The position numbers and the translations under genes are program-made. A stretch of DNA of 64,000 nt, taken from NCBI GenBank assembly GCA_012931725.1, contig CM022951.1, positions 21,911,457 to 21,975,456 on the forward strand, given 5' to 3'. Shown here piece by piece: positions 11,398 to 22,361 of the stretch. Source of the DNA: Litsea cubeba. Lineage: Eukaryota; Streptophyta; Magnoliopsida; Laurales; Lauraceae. Every line of letters starts with the position of its first letter. Position 1 is the stretch's first letter. The notes below the pieces were generated by a model, which did not search any database, was not told the origin of the DNA, and was given only the letters and a program-made list of their open reading frames with translations.

Positions 11398-11955
11398 GTA
11401 AGGTTATTCAGAATACCTTCACAGAAGAAGGAAAAAAATTGTAAAAAAAAAAAAAAACAAAGAGAAAAAAATTCACAAGTATTTTCATGGTCACATTGTG
11501 ATGACCAACCGACAAAAAAAATTAAAGGCAGATCACATTGTGATGTAAAAGCAAAATGCATGTGTAATAGCCATCATTTTTTCTTAAGCAGCCCCATTAT
11601 TTTCAAAATATTGGCCACTTTTTATGTTGAGCAGTTTTTAAATATGAAATAACTTGCGTATTGGTGGGGAAGGGAACAACCCCATTCTTCAAAACAGATC
11701 TTATTTTGTGAATAAAAGATAAATAAACTAATATGATTAAACTGTTGAACCAATGTCTTTAAAGCCCCATGAACCCTTATTTTTGCTTAGTTTCTCCTTT
11801 TTTCATGCCCTCCTTTTCCATTCCATAATGGAAGTATGGTAAATTGGTAATGCCACCTGTCAGTTATAAGGTCATAATTTGTAAATAATTTTTTGAGTTT
11901 TGTCTCTTCCATTCTGTTAGCTGCATTCAATTGATTCAAAGATTTTTCTTCCCAG
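11398..11955 (+). other. HEMC intron (558 bp)
   Basis: GT-AG intron between the exons ending at 11397 and starting at 11956. It contains an A-run near 11440-11470. No other element was recognised. Confidence 0.85.
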
Positions 11956-12068
11956 TACTTGAAACTTCAAGGAGAGGTCCATATGCTCATGAGGACATGG
12001 TTTCAATGGGAAAAGATGCTGGAAAGGAATTGCTTACACGAGCAGGACCTTCTTTCTTTGACTGGTAA
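11956..12068 (+). CDS. HEMC: Hydroxymethylbilane synthase, last exon
   Basis: Acceptor CCCAG ends at 11955. With the preceding G it reads V-LETSRRGPYAHEDMV..MGKDAGKELLTRAGPSFFDW followed by TAA at 12066-12068. The LETSRxGPY and GKDAGxELL motifs are the C-terminal domain 3 of plant enzymes. The visible exons together give 301 residues, about the mature enzyme less its first 15-25 residues. The 3' UTR follows, and no strong polyadenylation signal was singled out. Confidence 0.95.
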
Positions 12069-13044
12069 ATTCAGGAAAGGAGAAAGAAGAGGAAACTTCG
12101 GCGAACATCATTTTTTTGGGTGCATATGCCAAGATGTGTAATCCATCCTTGTCAGTTTAAATTTATTGTTGGATTGAATGTAATTGTTCTGTTTTGTGGT
12201 CATTAGATGAGCTTTTTGTTTTAATCATGTTAAACCTCTTGAAGATTTGTTTATTTTGAAGTAGATGAAAAGTAGCTAGATTTTTTTTTTTTTTTTCATA
12301 TATTCCTTCTAGTTTTGCACCACTATAGTAACTACATGAAGAGATTACATGATTATCACAGGGATGAGAATATCTGAAATGAAGGCAAGCAATCATGCAA
12401 AAACTCTAATTTGAGAAAACAACAGGCGTGTTTTTCTTGGAATGAGAATTGAGTAGGTTAGCCCTTCTTGGCCAGCCAAAATCTGGTGCAGCAGGTTTCG
12501 GCTAATCAGGTTTGTGTCACCTTGCATGCAGGCAGAAGTTTATTTTGGTAATTTATAACTGACATTGTGCCAAGTTCATCTCACCATAAAAATTCCATCC
12601 ATCCCCAATTACCATGATTCATTTTTTCAAGTTAATTTCATCCGCAAAATTAGAAATCAACAGATTTTCTGAGTCCGATGCCAATTTTGGAACTTCAATT
12701 ATCAAAATACTACTAAGCACGGTAAGAATCGATCGCAATCAAAGCAAAATATGATTTGCAAACTGTTACCTTTAGCTGAAGAAAGAAAACATGGGGATAC
12801 TGTTTGAACCTTTTATTTTTCCAAAAAAAGAACCATTTTAGTTTCAGTGGGCAACATGAGACTGATGTGGTTGATCAGATGGTTTAACATTTGGAGTGCA
12901 AGAAGAATGAATGCCTGAGAATCGAGATGAAATACTGATTCTGTTTTTTTTTAAGAACAAATGTGATAAAGAATTGTGCAAACAGCTGGTGCATTAAATT
13001 TAGAGTCATATGATGAAACATGTGAAAGAATAGAAACATGCTGC
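12069..13044 (+). other. HEMC 3' UTR and intergenic sequence
   Basis: The first 150-200 bp probably form the 3' UTR. The remainder is AT-rich, with a T-run at about 12281-12297 and no recognisable gene, repeat family or conserved motif. Confidence 0.5.
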
Positions 13045-13297
13045 CTACAACAACGTTCTTATGTTTTGGAGAACTAGTTTGGATTTCTGTTTGAGAGGAA
13101 TTTGTTTGGTGACTAGTACTGATAAGCAATCACCCTCAACCTGTTTAGCGTTGCATGAGATCTCCGATAAATGAACGAGGCCCCGCTGCAGGGCAATCAG
13201 CTCCGCTTCCAGTTGGTAGTTGGCGCGCACCTCCGCAGTGTATGCGAGAAGAGAAGCATGTTACCAAATTCATCTCGGATTAGTCCCCCAAATGCAT
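13045..13297 (-). pseudogene. LINE-derived RNase H fragment
   Basis: On the minus strand the translation reads FGGLIRDEFGN, then after one frame shift RANYQLEAELIALQRGL and VEGDCLSV. This is the RNase H-like domain (RVT_3 type) at the C-terminus of many plant LINE ORF2 proteins: the GG(L/V)IRD strand, the ExEL(I/A)A helix and the (E/S)D strand. It is broken by a frameshift near 13225 and by the insertion at 13298-13544. Its N-terminal part probably continues at 13576-13650. Confidence 0.75.
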
Positions 13298-13544
13298 TTT
13301 TTTTTTTTTTTTGAAAGATAAGTTTTTCTTTCTTTTCATTAATCCCAAATATGTTACAAATGGAGAGATAATACATCTCAAAGGGTGGAAAACCCAATCA
13401 CAAAAAATAAAAAATAAAGATCCACAACCCGGGTACCAAGCAGAGAAAATTTAGGCTAAAAGCTCTTCTAAACCATGAGGAGTTAACTAAATCATAACTG
13501 AGCTATTGTTCCTAATTCCATCGATGTCAACGTGTTGATGTTAG
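13298..13544 (-). mobile_element. 5'-truncated LINE 3' end, inserted in reverse
   Basis: A 247-bp insert begins with a T-run (the poly-A tail of a minus-strand element) and is flanked by an exact 31-bp direct repeat (13267-13297 and 13545-13575). That repeat is a long target duplication typical of LINE or SINE insertion. Read on the minus strand, the body looks like a LINE 3' UTR (TGTAACATATTTGGGATT then AATGAAAAG). It landed inside the older LINE RNase H fragment. Confidence 0.85.
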
Positions 13545-13575
13545 AATTCATCTCGGATTAGTCCCCCAAATGCAT

Positions 13576-14081
13576 GTTGATGTTAGAGAGGATGTACCAG
13601 TCAGATTTGGGTTGCACTAAGGCCTTCAAGGACTCAGTTTGAACATATATTTTTCTGCTCTGATAGTCTCTTTTTTGTTGATCAAGATGAAAGCCTTTTG
13701 GTGCATGTTGTACGCAGATGATAAGGTGTTAACTAGTACGACAAGAAACTAGTATGATAAGAAATTTATCAAAACATTTTGAGGGAAAAAAAAAAGGACC
13801 CAAGTGTATCGCGCAATTCTCAAAGATGGTTAAAGCCCCAGATAAAAGTAACTGATTTTTGTAACTTATTGGTAGTTGGCCTTGTTTCCAAAGCTGCGAT
13901 TTGCTTAAGCGAAGGAAAAACATATTTAGAAGCACACCAATAAAATATAATCTCTATTTTAGAATCCTCTCTCTCTCTCAAAAGACAAAAAAAAATGCAC
14001 CCTTTATGCCTGTTTCTTTTCTTTTCTTTTTTTGTCTTTTTCTTCTTTATGAAACTATTCACATAGGGCCTCCAAAGTTCA
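13576..14081. other. Unassigned sequence left of the duplication
   Basis: The first 75 bp probably continue the minus-strand LINE fragment. The rest is AT-rich with CT and A runs and has no recognised gene. It forms the left flank of the tandem duplication that starts at 14082. Confidence 0.4.
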
Positions 14082-14205
14082 AATGCTCTAGAGCTATGCA
14101 GAATCTCGGTTGGGCCTAGACATTGGATCTGTTCCTTTGCTGAAATTTTATGGAATGCATCTATTTAGAAATTTTATAATTCCTTTTAAAAATTCCAAAT
14201 TCCAA

Positions 14206-15043
14206 ATTCCAAAGTTCAAATGCATCTATTTTTGTCGCCAGAATCAGATTTAATGATGCTCTTACTAGAACAAAAGTGATGATGAAGCATACCGGATGAC
14301 CTTTTCAAGGAGATTGTGTTCATGGACAACAAACAGTAGATGACACCTTGGTGGAAAATTATTGTATCAATTTGAGAAAATGAAGTCATTAGACTGGGTT
14401 TTCCATGCAAGACTGATGAGGAAAAAGGAATATGCTCATGTCAATAGAATGTTCATTATATATCACGTAAGGATAATGGAACTCAGAGTTAAATGGTATC
14501 CATGGATTTGTGAATTAATGCAGAACAAACATAGGACTCAACACCTAGGGCTGACTGTATACTTCTGAATCCAAAATTAGCAAACAAGCACAACAAAAGA
14601 TTTATAAGTCTCTACTTCTAGAAAAAAAAAAAATGAGACTTGACTACCTACACTTTCACATATAAAATTAAACCCCAATAGGAAGTTTTTTACATAGTCC
14701 AAATAAATTTCTAGCAAGTAGTACATGGTGTCTGATTAGCAACATATTATACGCTTAAAATAATTGATGAGTGATATTTTGTAGGTCGAGAGTGTTAGCT
14801 AGCTTTTTAGTTGTTTCAAATTTTAAATATAAACACCAAAAATATTTTGCATGCATTTACATATGTTTTTGAAACAAACGTGGTAAAATGATTCACATGC
14901 GTAAATCATGTGAAAATGGTGCTAATTGCCAAACAACGTAAACAGAAACACATGTGTAACGCTTACATACTCGTCATTTACATATTTAACGTTTACATAT
15001 GTAATTTGCATATACGCATCCCATGCGTAAATGCCAAACAACC
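14206..15043. mobile_element. Copy A-specific 0.84 kb insertion ending in a hAT-like MITE
   Basis: Copy B reads straight through this point (near 43050), so about 840 bp is inserted in copy A. The right part, from about 14795, is AT-rich with repeated TTTACATATG and ends GCCAAACAACCCCTT. This resembles the termini of the element at 62881-63741 (CCAAACAACACCTT), suggesting a hAT-like MITE. The left part (14220-14790) is not recognised. A short direct repeat (CCAAAGTTCAAATGC at about 14072 and 14206) flanks the first 120 bp of copy A and is unexplained. Confidence 0.5.
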
Positions 15044-17697
15044 CCTTAGTAAAATTTGAAAATTTTCGAAATGCCAGAATTTTAAAACAAGAGCCCCGCT
15101 ATATGGCCCGAAATCCGTGCCACAGCCCGTGCACGGATTTCGGGCCGACTGGACATTCTCTTTGAGAAGCCCGCCGAATGAAAAAACGGCCGCCAGGATT
15201 AAAAAAAGGTCTGATTTCGGTCTCCTATGTCCAAGGGCCTTAAACATTTGGCCTCTGCTTCTTCTCCCTCATTTCCGTTCCCAGCAAACGCTCACCTCCC
15301 TGGATCTTATCTCTCTATCGCATCAGCAGTCTCTCTTTCCTTCTCTCAGTTCCTCTCTCCCCTCTCTCAAAACTCATTTCAAGAAAACTCTCGTCTCTCA
15401 AACCGACCTCTCATCTCTCAAACCCTTCTCTGCTATTTTAAACCAACCTTTCTCGTCCCTGCACAAGACCCTCCTCTGTGTTCGCTGCTCTCTCTGCTCT
15501 TTACTAAAGGTAAGATTTCATGTTTGTATTTTATTTTTGGATTTGTTTTTCCATTTTCGTGGTTTTTAGGGTTCTGAAATCTGGAAGGGATTTTGGGGAT
15601 TTGGGGTTTCTACTAATTTGGAAGGGATTTTGGGGATTTTCGAACATATGTTTTTTTTTTTTTCCTGTTTCCAAGAAGCATCTACTATCTCATGGGTGAA
15701 TATGGGTTTCTCAGGGAACTTGCTCTGGTTGATAATCTCGGCAGGGATTTTTGGGATTCTCTAGCATATGGATTTTTTTTAACTGTTTCCATCAAGCATC
15801 TTCTATCTCTTGGGTGAATATGGGTTTTTCAGGGAACTTGCTCTGGTTTATAATCTCTGCAATTTCTTTTGCAATGGCTACATGACTATAGAAGACAACC
15901 ATCAGTTCTCTCTGTCCCTCTCTCTTTCATTCAGTTTTACAGAGAAACATTTATTTATAGAGTCCCACAACGTAATTTGAGATTGGATGTAAAGATTAGT
16001 ACAACAGTATAAGTTATGTCATGAGGTTGTCCTATTTTTTTGTAGATTATGTGGACCAATCTTAGTGCTACATAGTGCATATTCAAGTTTTGAAGGCTCT
16101 GATTCTGAAATGCTCGAATAAAAAAATGGTAAAGGTAAGCTATATTTGACAATCTGGATTTCACTACTGTATTAATGAGAGATTTTAATTTTCTAACTTT
16201 TGACTTTTCTGGCTTCTCCAAGTTGTGAAGGTAAAATGTCTACAAATTGTGCAGGCCTCGGAGCATTCAAGCATTGGGAAGAAAAAAATTTGGATGTGGG
16301 TTTTGTGAAAGTTTTGAGTGGAGTATGGATGCCTGTTTTTGTTGGTACAGAAAAACATTATTCAGCTGGGTATCTGTTGTAGTTGTGAACCGTTGCATGG
16401 ATGTTGTAGTTGTGAACCGTTGCATGGATTATGGATTGGTATTGGGGTTTGGTAAAACTTTTGAACTTTTGAGTGGTGTATGTAAAACTTTTGACCTATT
16501 GCTTGGTCACTGTACGCTGTATTTCTCTAGTGTGTAGCATTTCTAAATTTCAATGTCTCTGGATGATTGTTTGAACTGAAAGTTAACGGGACAAGTGAAG
16601 AATGCACGAAGAGAATGAGGCTTCCTATGTGGGTGGTTGTTGTAGGTTCTAAATTATTGGGGTTTCTTTTTCTATCAGCTCTGTATGGAGATTGTGGGTT
16701 GTGATTTTTTGAAGTTAACTGGGGTTTGGCTTGTCCACTGATGAATACATCTTGAAATCTTTGGATGAATACTTCTTGATATACTCAGGTCGTTTGTCTC
16801 TGGATGATTGTCCACTGTTTGATTGTTGTGGGCAAATGTATCCTATCAAGGTGGAATATTTGATGGTCCCTAGTTTTAGACCTTTGATCCTGCTGATTCT
16901 GTTAACCCCTTCTCTACCAGATCAATGGTTTATGTGACTCACACGAAGTAGATTCAATGGTTTCTGTGAAAATGAGATTAAATGAAGAAAAAAAAGGTAC
17001 CTGTAGCATAGTTGGACTTGCATTTAGCTTGATTTAACCAAACTATATAAAATTTTTGTTTGCCACCCATCTTCTTCAGGGCTGAAAGCAACTGCCAGTG
17101 ATATTAAATAAGGGTTCAAAAGAGCTTTTTCTAAACCTTGGCCTGAAAATCTTCGTTACCAGGCATTTTTTCAATGCATCTTCTTTTCTATCTCTTATTA
17201 GTCATCCGAAATGCAATTTCACTTCGCACCAATCAAAAGTTGTCTTTTGGACAAATGGAGGAAATGGACAGTTCATAACTTGGTTATTTTCTTTCATGTG
17301 GCCATTTCTCTGTTCTGGAACTTCATTTACTCTTTAACACTTGTCATTATTATGAGACAGTGATGAATACAACTTGAATTTGGATTTTTTTTCTCTTCTT
17401 GTGTCTCTGTACTTTACAATTGCAGGTGGTAAGCAACATTACATGAAAATAAAGATCCACATGTTTAGATAACCACTAGTAAGAAATTATCGTTCATACA
17501 AAGTATACATAACCATTAAGCATGATAACTACATCAACTTCAAGAGACTGTCACGTCCATTTTTCAAACACCAAACATATCCAGCAAAAAAGAGAACAAT
17601 GACTAACAATGATGCAAATCGATTTTTGCGTATGCTTCCGATATTTTGGAAGCTCTCTACTTTCTCTTAGACATACTTTCAGCCTCATTTCTCCATT

Positions 17698-17843
17698 GGA
17701 GCTTTTCAAGGCTTCGGAGCATTCAAGAAATGATGATCTCTACTTAGACTTTCTGACAGCACTCAGATTTGGAGCTTTTCAAGGCTTCGGAGCATTCAAG
17801 AAATGATGATCTCTACTTAGACTTTCTGACAGCACTCAGATTT
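17698..17843 (+). repeat. Tandem duplication of a 73-bp unit
   Basis: Two head-to-tail copies begin with GGAGCTTTTCAAGGCTTCGG at 17698 and 17771. A related TCGGAGCATTCAAG string lies at about 16258. It is inside the Mutator-like element and its function is unknown. Confidence 0.85.
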
Positions 17844-18828
17844 CGCTACGATAAGCAATAAAATAAACTCATTCCACCATCCAATTGGGTCTAACTAGGT
17901 GTAATTTGGATATCATTCGAAGATGACTATTTATTACAAACAATAAAATAAACTCATTCCACCATCCATCTAAGCATGCAGAACCTATGGTTGCATCATT
18001 GTCATCAATAAGGAACAGTAGTGGTTATACCACAACATGAGCATCAGCTATGGCCATACCCCATCATGGGCATCAGCCATCTCCTCCTTTTAGCTCAATT
18101 CTAGGCTCATGGGCTTGAGGATGCCCAATAACCAACCATACAGATGGATCTGGTCCTATATCTAGCTAATATTCTGCCATGATTGATAAAGGGAAAATTT
18201 TTATTTGATAAGAAAAATCTGCATTCTAATTAAACTAAAGCAATTTGCTGAAAGAACCAATGAATACTGAAATAAGTGATCTTTGAGGAGAGAATCTATT
18301 TTTCTCCAGGACCAACATTTGAACCACTACTAAAAAGATGCCCTTGCTGAGCTTAACCATGTGCTCTAGTTCTTTGCTATACAAGACGGGTCTGGTCCTA
18401 AGTGAGCTGTTGATTATCTATAGCAGTGTATAATTTTTCCCTCCATATTATAGTTGCCAAATTTTAGCCAATTGCTCAATAGAAAATTATGGGTCAATGA
18501 TGACTACAAGATTTGAGCCACATCTTTTGCGGGCCCCAAATGATTTTTTTGACTGCCCCTGCAGTCCATACCACCAGCAAGATTTTTAGCTGTTAATGAA
18601 CATTTTAACCACTACTGAAATTGACATATTTTTAACAGTAGCGATCTAAAACAATTACCATTGACATATTTTAATATCAAGACCATCTAGACTTCTTTTA
18701 TTCACTCATTCTCATATCTATTGCCCCATATGAATCAGATAAAAATCCAGATCCCAAACAAATATGAAAAAATAGTTTTCATATGCTCATCAGATACCCT
18801 GAGTTTAGGACAGGAAGAAAACTCAATT

Positions 18829-18948
18829 GGGAAATTCTATATGCACCCCAAAAATTGCTGAGCACACCCACATTCTAAAGAAAAAAATCACGTTCTTTGA
18901 AGAACGTGGGTGTGTTCAGCAATTTTTGGGGTGCATATAGAATTTCCC
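18829..18948. mobile_element. 120-bp palindromic MITE with 9-bp TSD
   Basis: It is nearly a perfect inverted repeat: GGGAAATTCTATATGCACCC at the left is mirrored at the right, with arms of about 50 bp and a very short loop. The flanks are an exact 9-bp duplication AACTCAATT (18820-18828 and 18949-18957), pointing to a Mutator-type MITE. It is nested inside the larger Mutator-like element. A transcript would fold into a long hairpin. Confidence 0.9.
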
Positions 18949-19574
18949 AACTCAATTTCTTGCACAAAATCCTGAGAGGGTTTTTTTGCAACTGAAAAGC
19001 TTCTAGGGAAAGGAAAACCTAAAAACCCTAGAGAGAAGAGTCTCAGTTAGCTGCCTCTTCTTCCCCATACGCGCTTCAATTCTCCTTGCAAGAACCCTTG
19101 TCCGCAGCGAGCAACAAAGAGAGAAGTATCGATTTGGAAGGAGATCTGTTTGCGAGAGGAGAGGAGATCTAATTGCAAGAGGAGATCGAAAAGAGAGGGT
19201 TTAAGAGAGGAGAGAGATCGAGAGATGAGATTGAGGAGAGAGGTCGGTTTGAGAGAGGAGAGTTTTCTTGAAATGGGTTTTGAGAGAGGGGGGGAGAAAG
19301 GAACTGAGAGAAGGAAAGAGAGACTGCTGATGCGATAGAGAGATGAGATCCAGGGAGGTTTGGAGCGTCTGCTGGGAACGGAAATGAGGGAGTAGAAGCA
19401 AAGGTCTAATGTTTAGGGCCTTGGACAGAGGAGACCGAAATCAGACCTTTTTTTCATCGGTGGTGCTACACGGCGGGGGCACCGTGCGACGGCCCGGGCA
19501 GTGGACTTTCCTTTTTTCATTCTGGCGGGCTTCTCAAAGAATAAGTCTCCACACGCTGTACAGCAGGTCTCCTT

Positions 19575-19766
19575 CTCAAAAGTTCAACTGCACCACTTGT
19601 CCACCTCAGCGCCACGTGGGATCGGTCCCAAATTCGGGCATGCCTTTTGATCCATATAGACTAATTGCTTCTCAAAAGTTCAACTACACCACTTGCCCAC
19701 CTCAACGCCACGTGGGATCAGTTTCAAATTCAGGCATGCCTTTCGGTCCATATAGACTAATTGATT
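19575..19766 (+). repeat. Tandem duplication of a 96-bp unit at the end of the Mutator-like element
   Basis: Two copies start with CTCAAAAGTTCAACT at 19575 and 19671 and each ends with TCCATATAGACTAATTG. They form the outer right end of the element and differ at about ten sites. Duplicated subterminal segments like this are common at transposase-binding ends; that role is inference here. Confidence 0.85.
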
Positions 19767-19772
19767 TTAAAA

Positions 19773-19898
19773 GAGCCCTGCTACTTTGAGGGATTCTTGG
19801 GACCGGTCCTTGGACCGATCCCAAGGTCCTCATATTTGGATGGGACCTTGGGATCGGTCCAAGGACCGGTCCCAAGAATCCCTACAAGTAGACTTTTT
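19773..19898. mobile_element. Hairpin MITE with GAGCCCTGC end, member 1
   Basis: 126 bp. It starts GAGCCCTGCTAC and ends AGTAGACTTTTTT, with arms of about 41 bp (GGGATTCTTGGGACCGGTCC and its inverse) around a short AT loop. Its left flank is the ATTTTAAAA that is also the right target duplication of the 4.7 kb element; the right flank is a one-base-different ATTTAAAA. It therefore inserted at the edge of the larger element. Member 2 lies 60 bp to the right. Confidence 0.85.
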
Positions 19899-19960
19899 TA
19901 TTTAAAATGCTCAAAATGAGCCATTTATATATCCCACCTCTTCCTCTAGCATTCATGAAT

Positions 19961-20065
19961 GAGCCCTGCACCGATGGGGAGCCGGGCCACATGAGCCGTT
20001 GGATCCCAGGCGCACATGGGATCCAACGGCGGCCCGGCTCCCCATCGGTGCAGGTAGACTTTTGC
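19961..20065. mobile_element. Hairpin MITE with GAGCCCTGC end, member 2
   Basis: 105 bp starting GAGCCCTGCACC and ending GGTAGACTTTTGC. GC-rich arms (CTGCACCGATGGGGAGCCGG and its inverse) enclose a second hairpin (CGTTGGATCCCA). The flanks are an exact 9-bp duplication TTCATGAAT (19952-19960 and 20066-20074). Copy B has an uninterrupted TTCATGAATTATGGAATT at 43142, confirming a clean insertion. Confidence 0.92.
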
Positions 20066-20109
20066 TTCATGAATTATGGAATCCTAAGAATCCCAGTGAC
20101 TTTCCGGGA

Positions 20110-20625
20110 TACTCTGCTGGTACACTTAATTTCTAAAGGAGGGCCCACATGACCATGGTTCAAAAGGTGAGCCCTATATTATATGTTCTAGAAAAGTTTG
20201 GGTTTCATATTGTATTTTAAAAGGTGGCCCCTAAGTATCATAATTTCTAAAAAGGTGGGTTCCATGTTGTAATTTTTAGAGGTGGATCTCACATTGTGAT
20301 TTATAAAGATGCACCCCATAGATGATAAAATTTCTAAATGTAGGCTCCCTGTTTTAATTTCAAGGTGGATCTCATGTACTACCTTCTAAAGGTAGGTCCC
20401 TCGCATAACATTTCATAAAAGGTGTGACCATACTATAATTCCTAATGGTGGGTCCCCAAATTCACAACCACAAAAGGTAGGTACACATTGTAATTCCTAT
20501 AAAGGTGGGTCCCATGTTGTAATTCCTAAAATGATGGGTTTCATATTGTAAATTTTAAAGGTGGATCCCACAATATAGTTTCCAAAGATAGCCCCATGCA
20601 TAATTCCTAAAGATAGTCCCCATGT
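20110..20625 (+). repeat. Degenerate ~30-bp minisatellite (GGTGGGTCCCAT family)
   Basis: Many imperfect units contain AAAGGTGGGTCCCATGTTGT followed by AATTCCTA, at spacings of roughly 28-45 bp. A second block lies at 21190-21440. Copy B keeps both blocks but has lost most of the first (43200-43360 and 44440-44730). It belongs to the duplicated backbone. Confidence 0.75.
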
Positions 20626-21439
20626 TCATGTTTGTTTTATTGATAAAGTAAGAGAAAGTAAATATCAAATCAGTAGAAAAGAAAATGATTAGATAGGTGA
20701 AGTATACTTTTAGTAAAGTAAATTGTATAGTTTTCCATGAGGTAAAGTAATTTTAAGTGAGATAAAAAGTCAACAAGTGGTAAAGTAACCAATTGTGTTT
20801 AAGGAGGTACAATTTTTGGGGGCTGGTAAAGTAAAAGTATATATATTTTTTTGGAGGCTGAAGCTTTACATCCCAATTTTTGTGACCGGCCAAACATGGT
20901 GAAGGAAAATTTTTTACGGTGGGGTTACTATAAACCATAGGTTTTATTTTATTCCATGAGGTCAAGTGATTTAAAGTGAGATGAGAAGTCAACAAGTAGT
21001 AAAGTAACCACGTGTGTTTTAGGAGGTAGAGTTTTTTGGGTGTGGTAAAGTAAAAGTGTGTTTTTTTTGTGGCTGAATCTTTACTTCCCACTTAATGTGA
21101 CGAGCCAAACATGGTGAAGTAAGATTTTTGGCAGTGGGATTACTAGACCATAGGTTTTACTTTATCACCTGAAAAACAAACATTGCCTTAAGGTGGAACT
21201 CATATTCTAATTTGTAAAGCCAGGCCCCATACGACAATTACTAAAGATGGGGTCATGTAGTAATTCCAAAGGTGGGCCCACATAATTCCAATAAAGGAGG
21301 GCCCCATGTTCTAATTACCAAAAGTTAGATTCCATGTTGAGTTTTCTAAAAGTGGGTCTCATGTACAATAATTCCTAAGGTAGGGCCACATTGTAATTCC
21401 TTAAGGGGGGCACATTGTAATTTCTGAAGGTGGGTCCCA

Positions 21440-22361
21440 TGTTCACAATCAGTGGCGATGAGATCGAGCATCTCATCTGACAAAGTTGCAGCATTATGAT
21501 CACTAGAAGACAGTGTGATTTGTCTCAATCATCAAAGTATAAGACTTTGGATCATTGTGTTGGTACATCATAGTATTGAAGGATCATGAGTTGCACCTTA
21601 TGCAAACCTGTCTTTGATTTAAGGACTGCTCTCATAATTCTCTAGCAATAGGTTCTTAATCTTGAGATATTAATGAACTCAAGTTCTTACTATACATTTA
21701 CTTTAAGTCACCAATGAGTGAGGCCAATTGTAGATCAACACCTCGGTATCTTGGGTACATGGTAGTGGGACCGTGAGAACATATAATTGTCAAGATGGAA
21801 TCTATCCTTTAATAGATTTATCCCCATGTGCGAATTAATGGTTTTATTATCGGTAAGTGTGCATTCATCTCAATTAAGAGTTAATTGGATGGTACTGATG
21901 ATCACTGTGATTAATTGGGTCATAAGGATAATAAGATATGGATCTAATTTGGTTGGACAGATTTAATCCAATTGATCCATGGATATAATTGATGGAGGGG
22001 CCTACTTCTAGTAATTGAAAAAAATTGGGTTTTCTTGTAATTCATTCCTAAGATTGGAGTTCAGGTGCATTTATTAAATGGAGTTATTTGCAATTAACTG
22101 TGGGTATGGATTGCACATGAGATGTGGGGTCCAGATATCCATGTTGGACCCAGCTTCTAAGGAATCCCTAGTGGTCCCCACGTTAGCCCTAAAAAGAGAT
22201 TGTTTCCAATCCTATTTGAACTCTTAAAGGAAGGAGGAGAATGACACATACCTATAATAGAAGTGAGACTTCTAATTATCACAGAAGAGGAGGTTGCCAA
22301 AGGAATATATATAGAGGAGAGGGGTTGGACGTCCAACACATCTCACACATGCCCAAGCCAA
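21440..22361 (+). repeat. LTR-like segment of the duplicated backbone
   Basis: The backbone here, continued after the insertions at 25777-25892 and 38380-38700 and repeated at 44700-45066 plus 47640-48660, looks like a long retrotransposon LTR. It has a TATA-like run (about 22304-22313) about 60 bp before a CT-rich leader, then GATCTACATC and TTTTGTAGATTTTCGTTG. No internal retroelement domains accompany it, so it may be an old solo LTR. The family was not identified and its ends are uncertain. Confidence 0.45.

Larger units (their letters stand above)
15088..19763. mobile_element. Large non-autonomous Mutator-like element
   Basis: 4676 bp flanked by a perfect 9-bp target duplication ATTTTAAAA (15079-15087 and 19764-19772), the Mutator size. 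Copy B holds one intact ATTTTAAAA at this site. Long inverted arms (about 15155-15500 and 19150-19555) match well. They are CT-rich on one side and GA-rich on the other and include GGTCTGATTTCGGTCTCCT and CGCATCAGCAGTCTCTC. The outermost ends are looser (CTATATGGCCCGAAA against CTATATGGACCGAAA). No transposase was recognised. The interior has only short open frames and local duplications (73-bp unit from 17698, 96-bp unit from 19575). It could contain captured host sequence. Confidence 0.8.

Noticed and set aside
15117..15577. Open frames of 150 and 116 codons
   Set aside because: They lie in the CT-rich arm of the Mutator-like element, where few stops are expected in any frame, and encode only Ser/Leu/Phe-rich low-complexity sequence.
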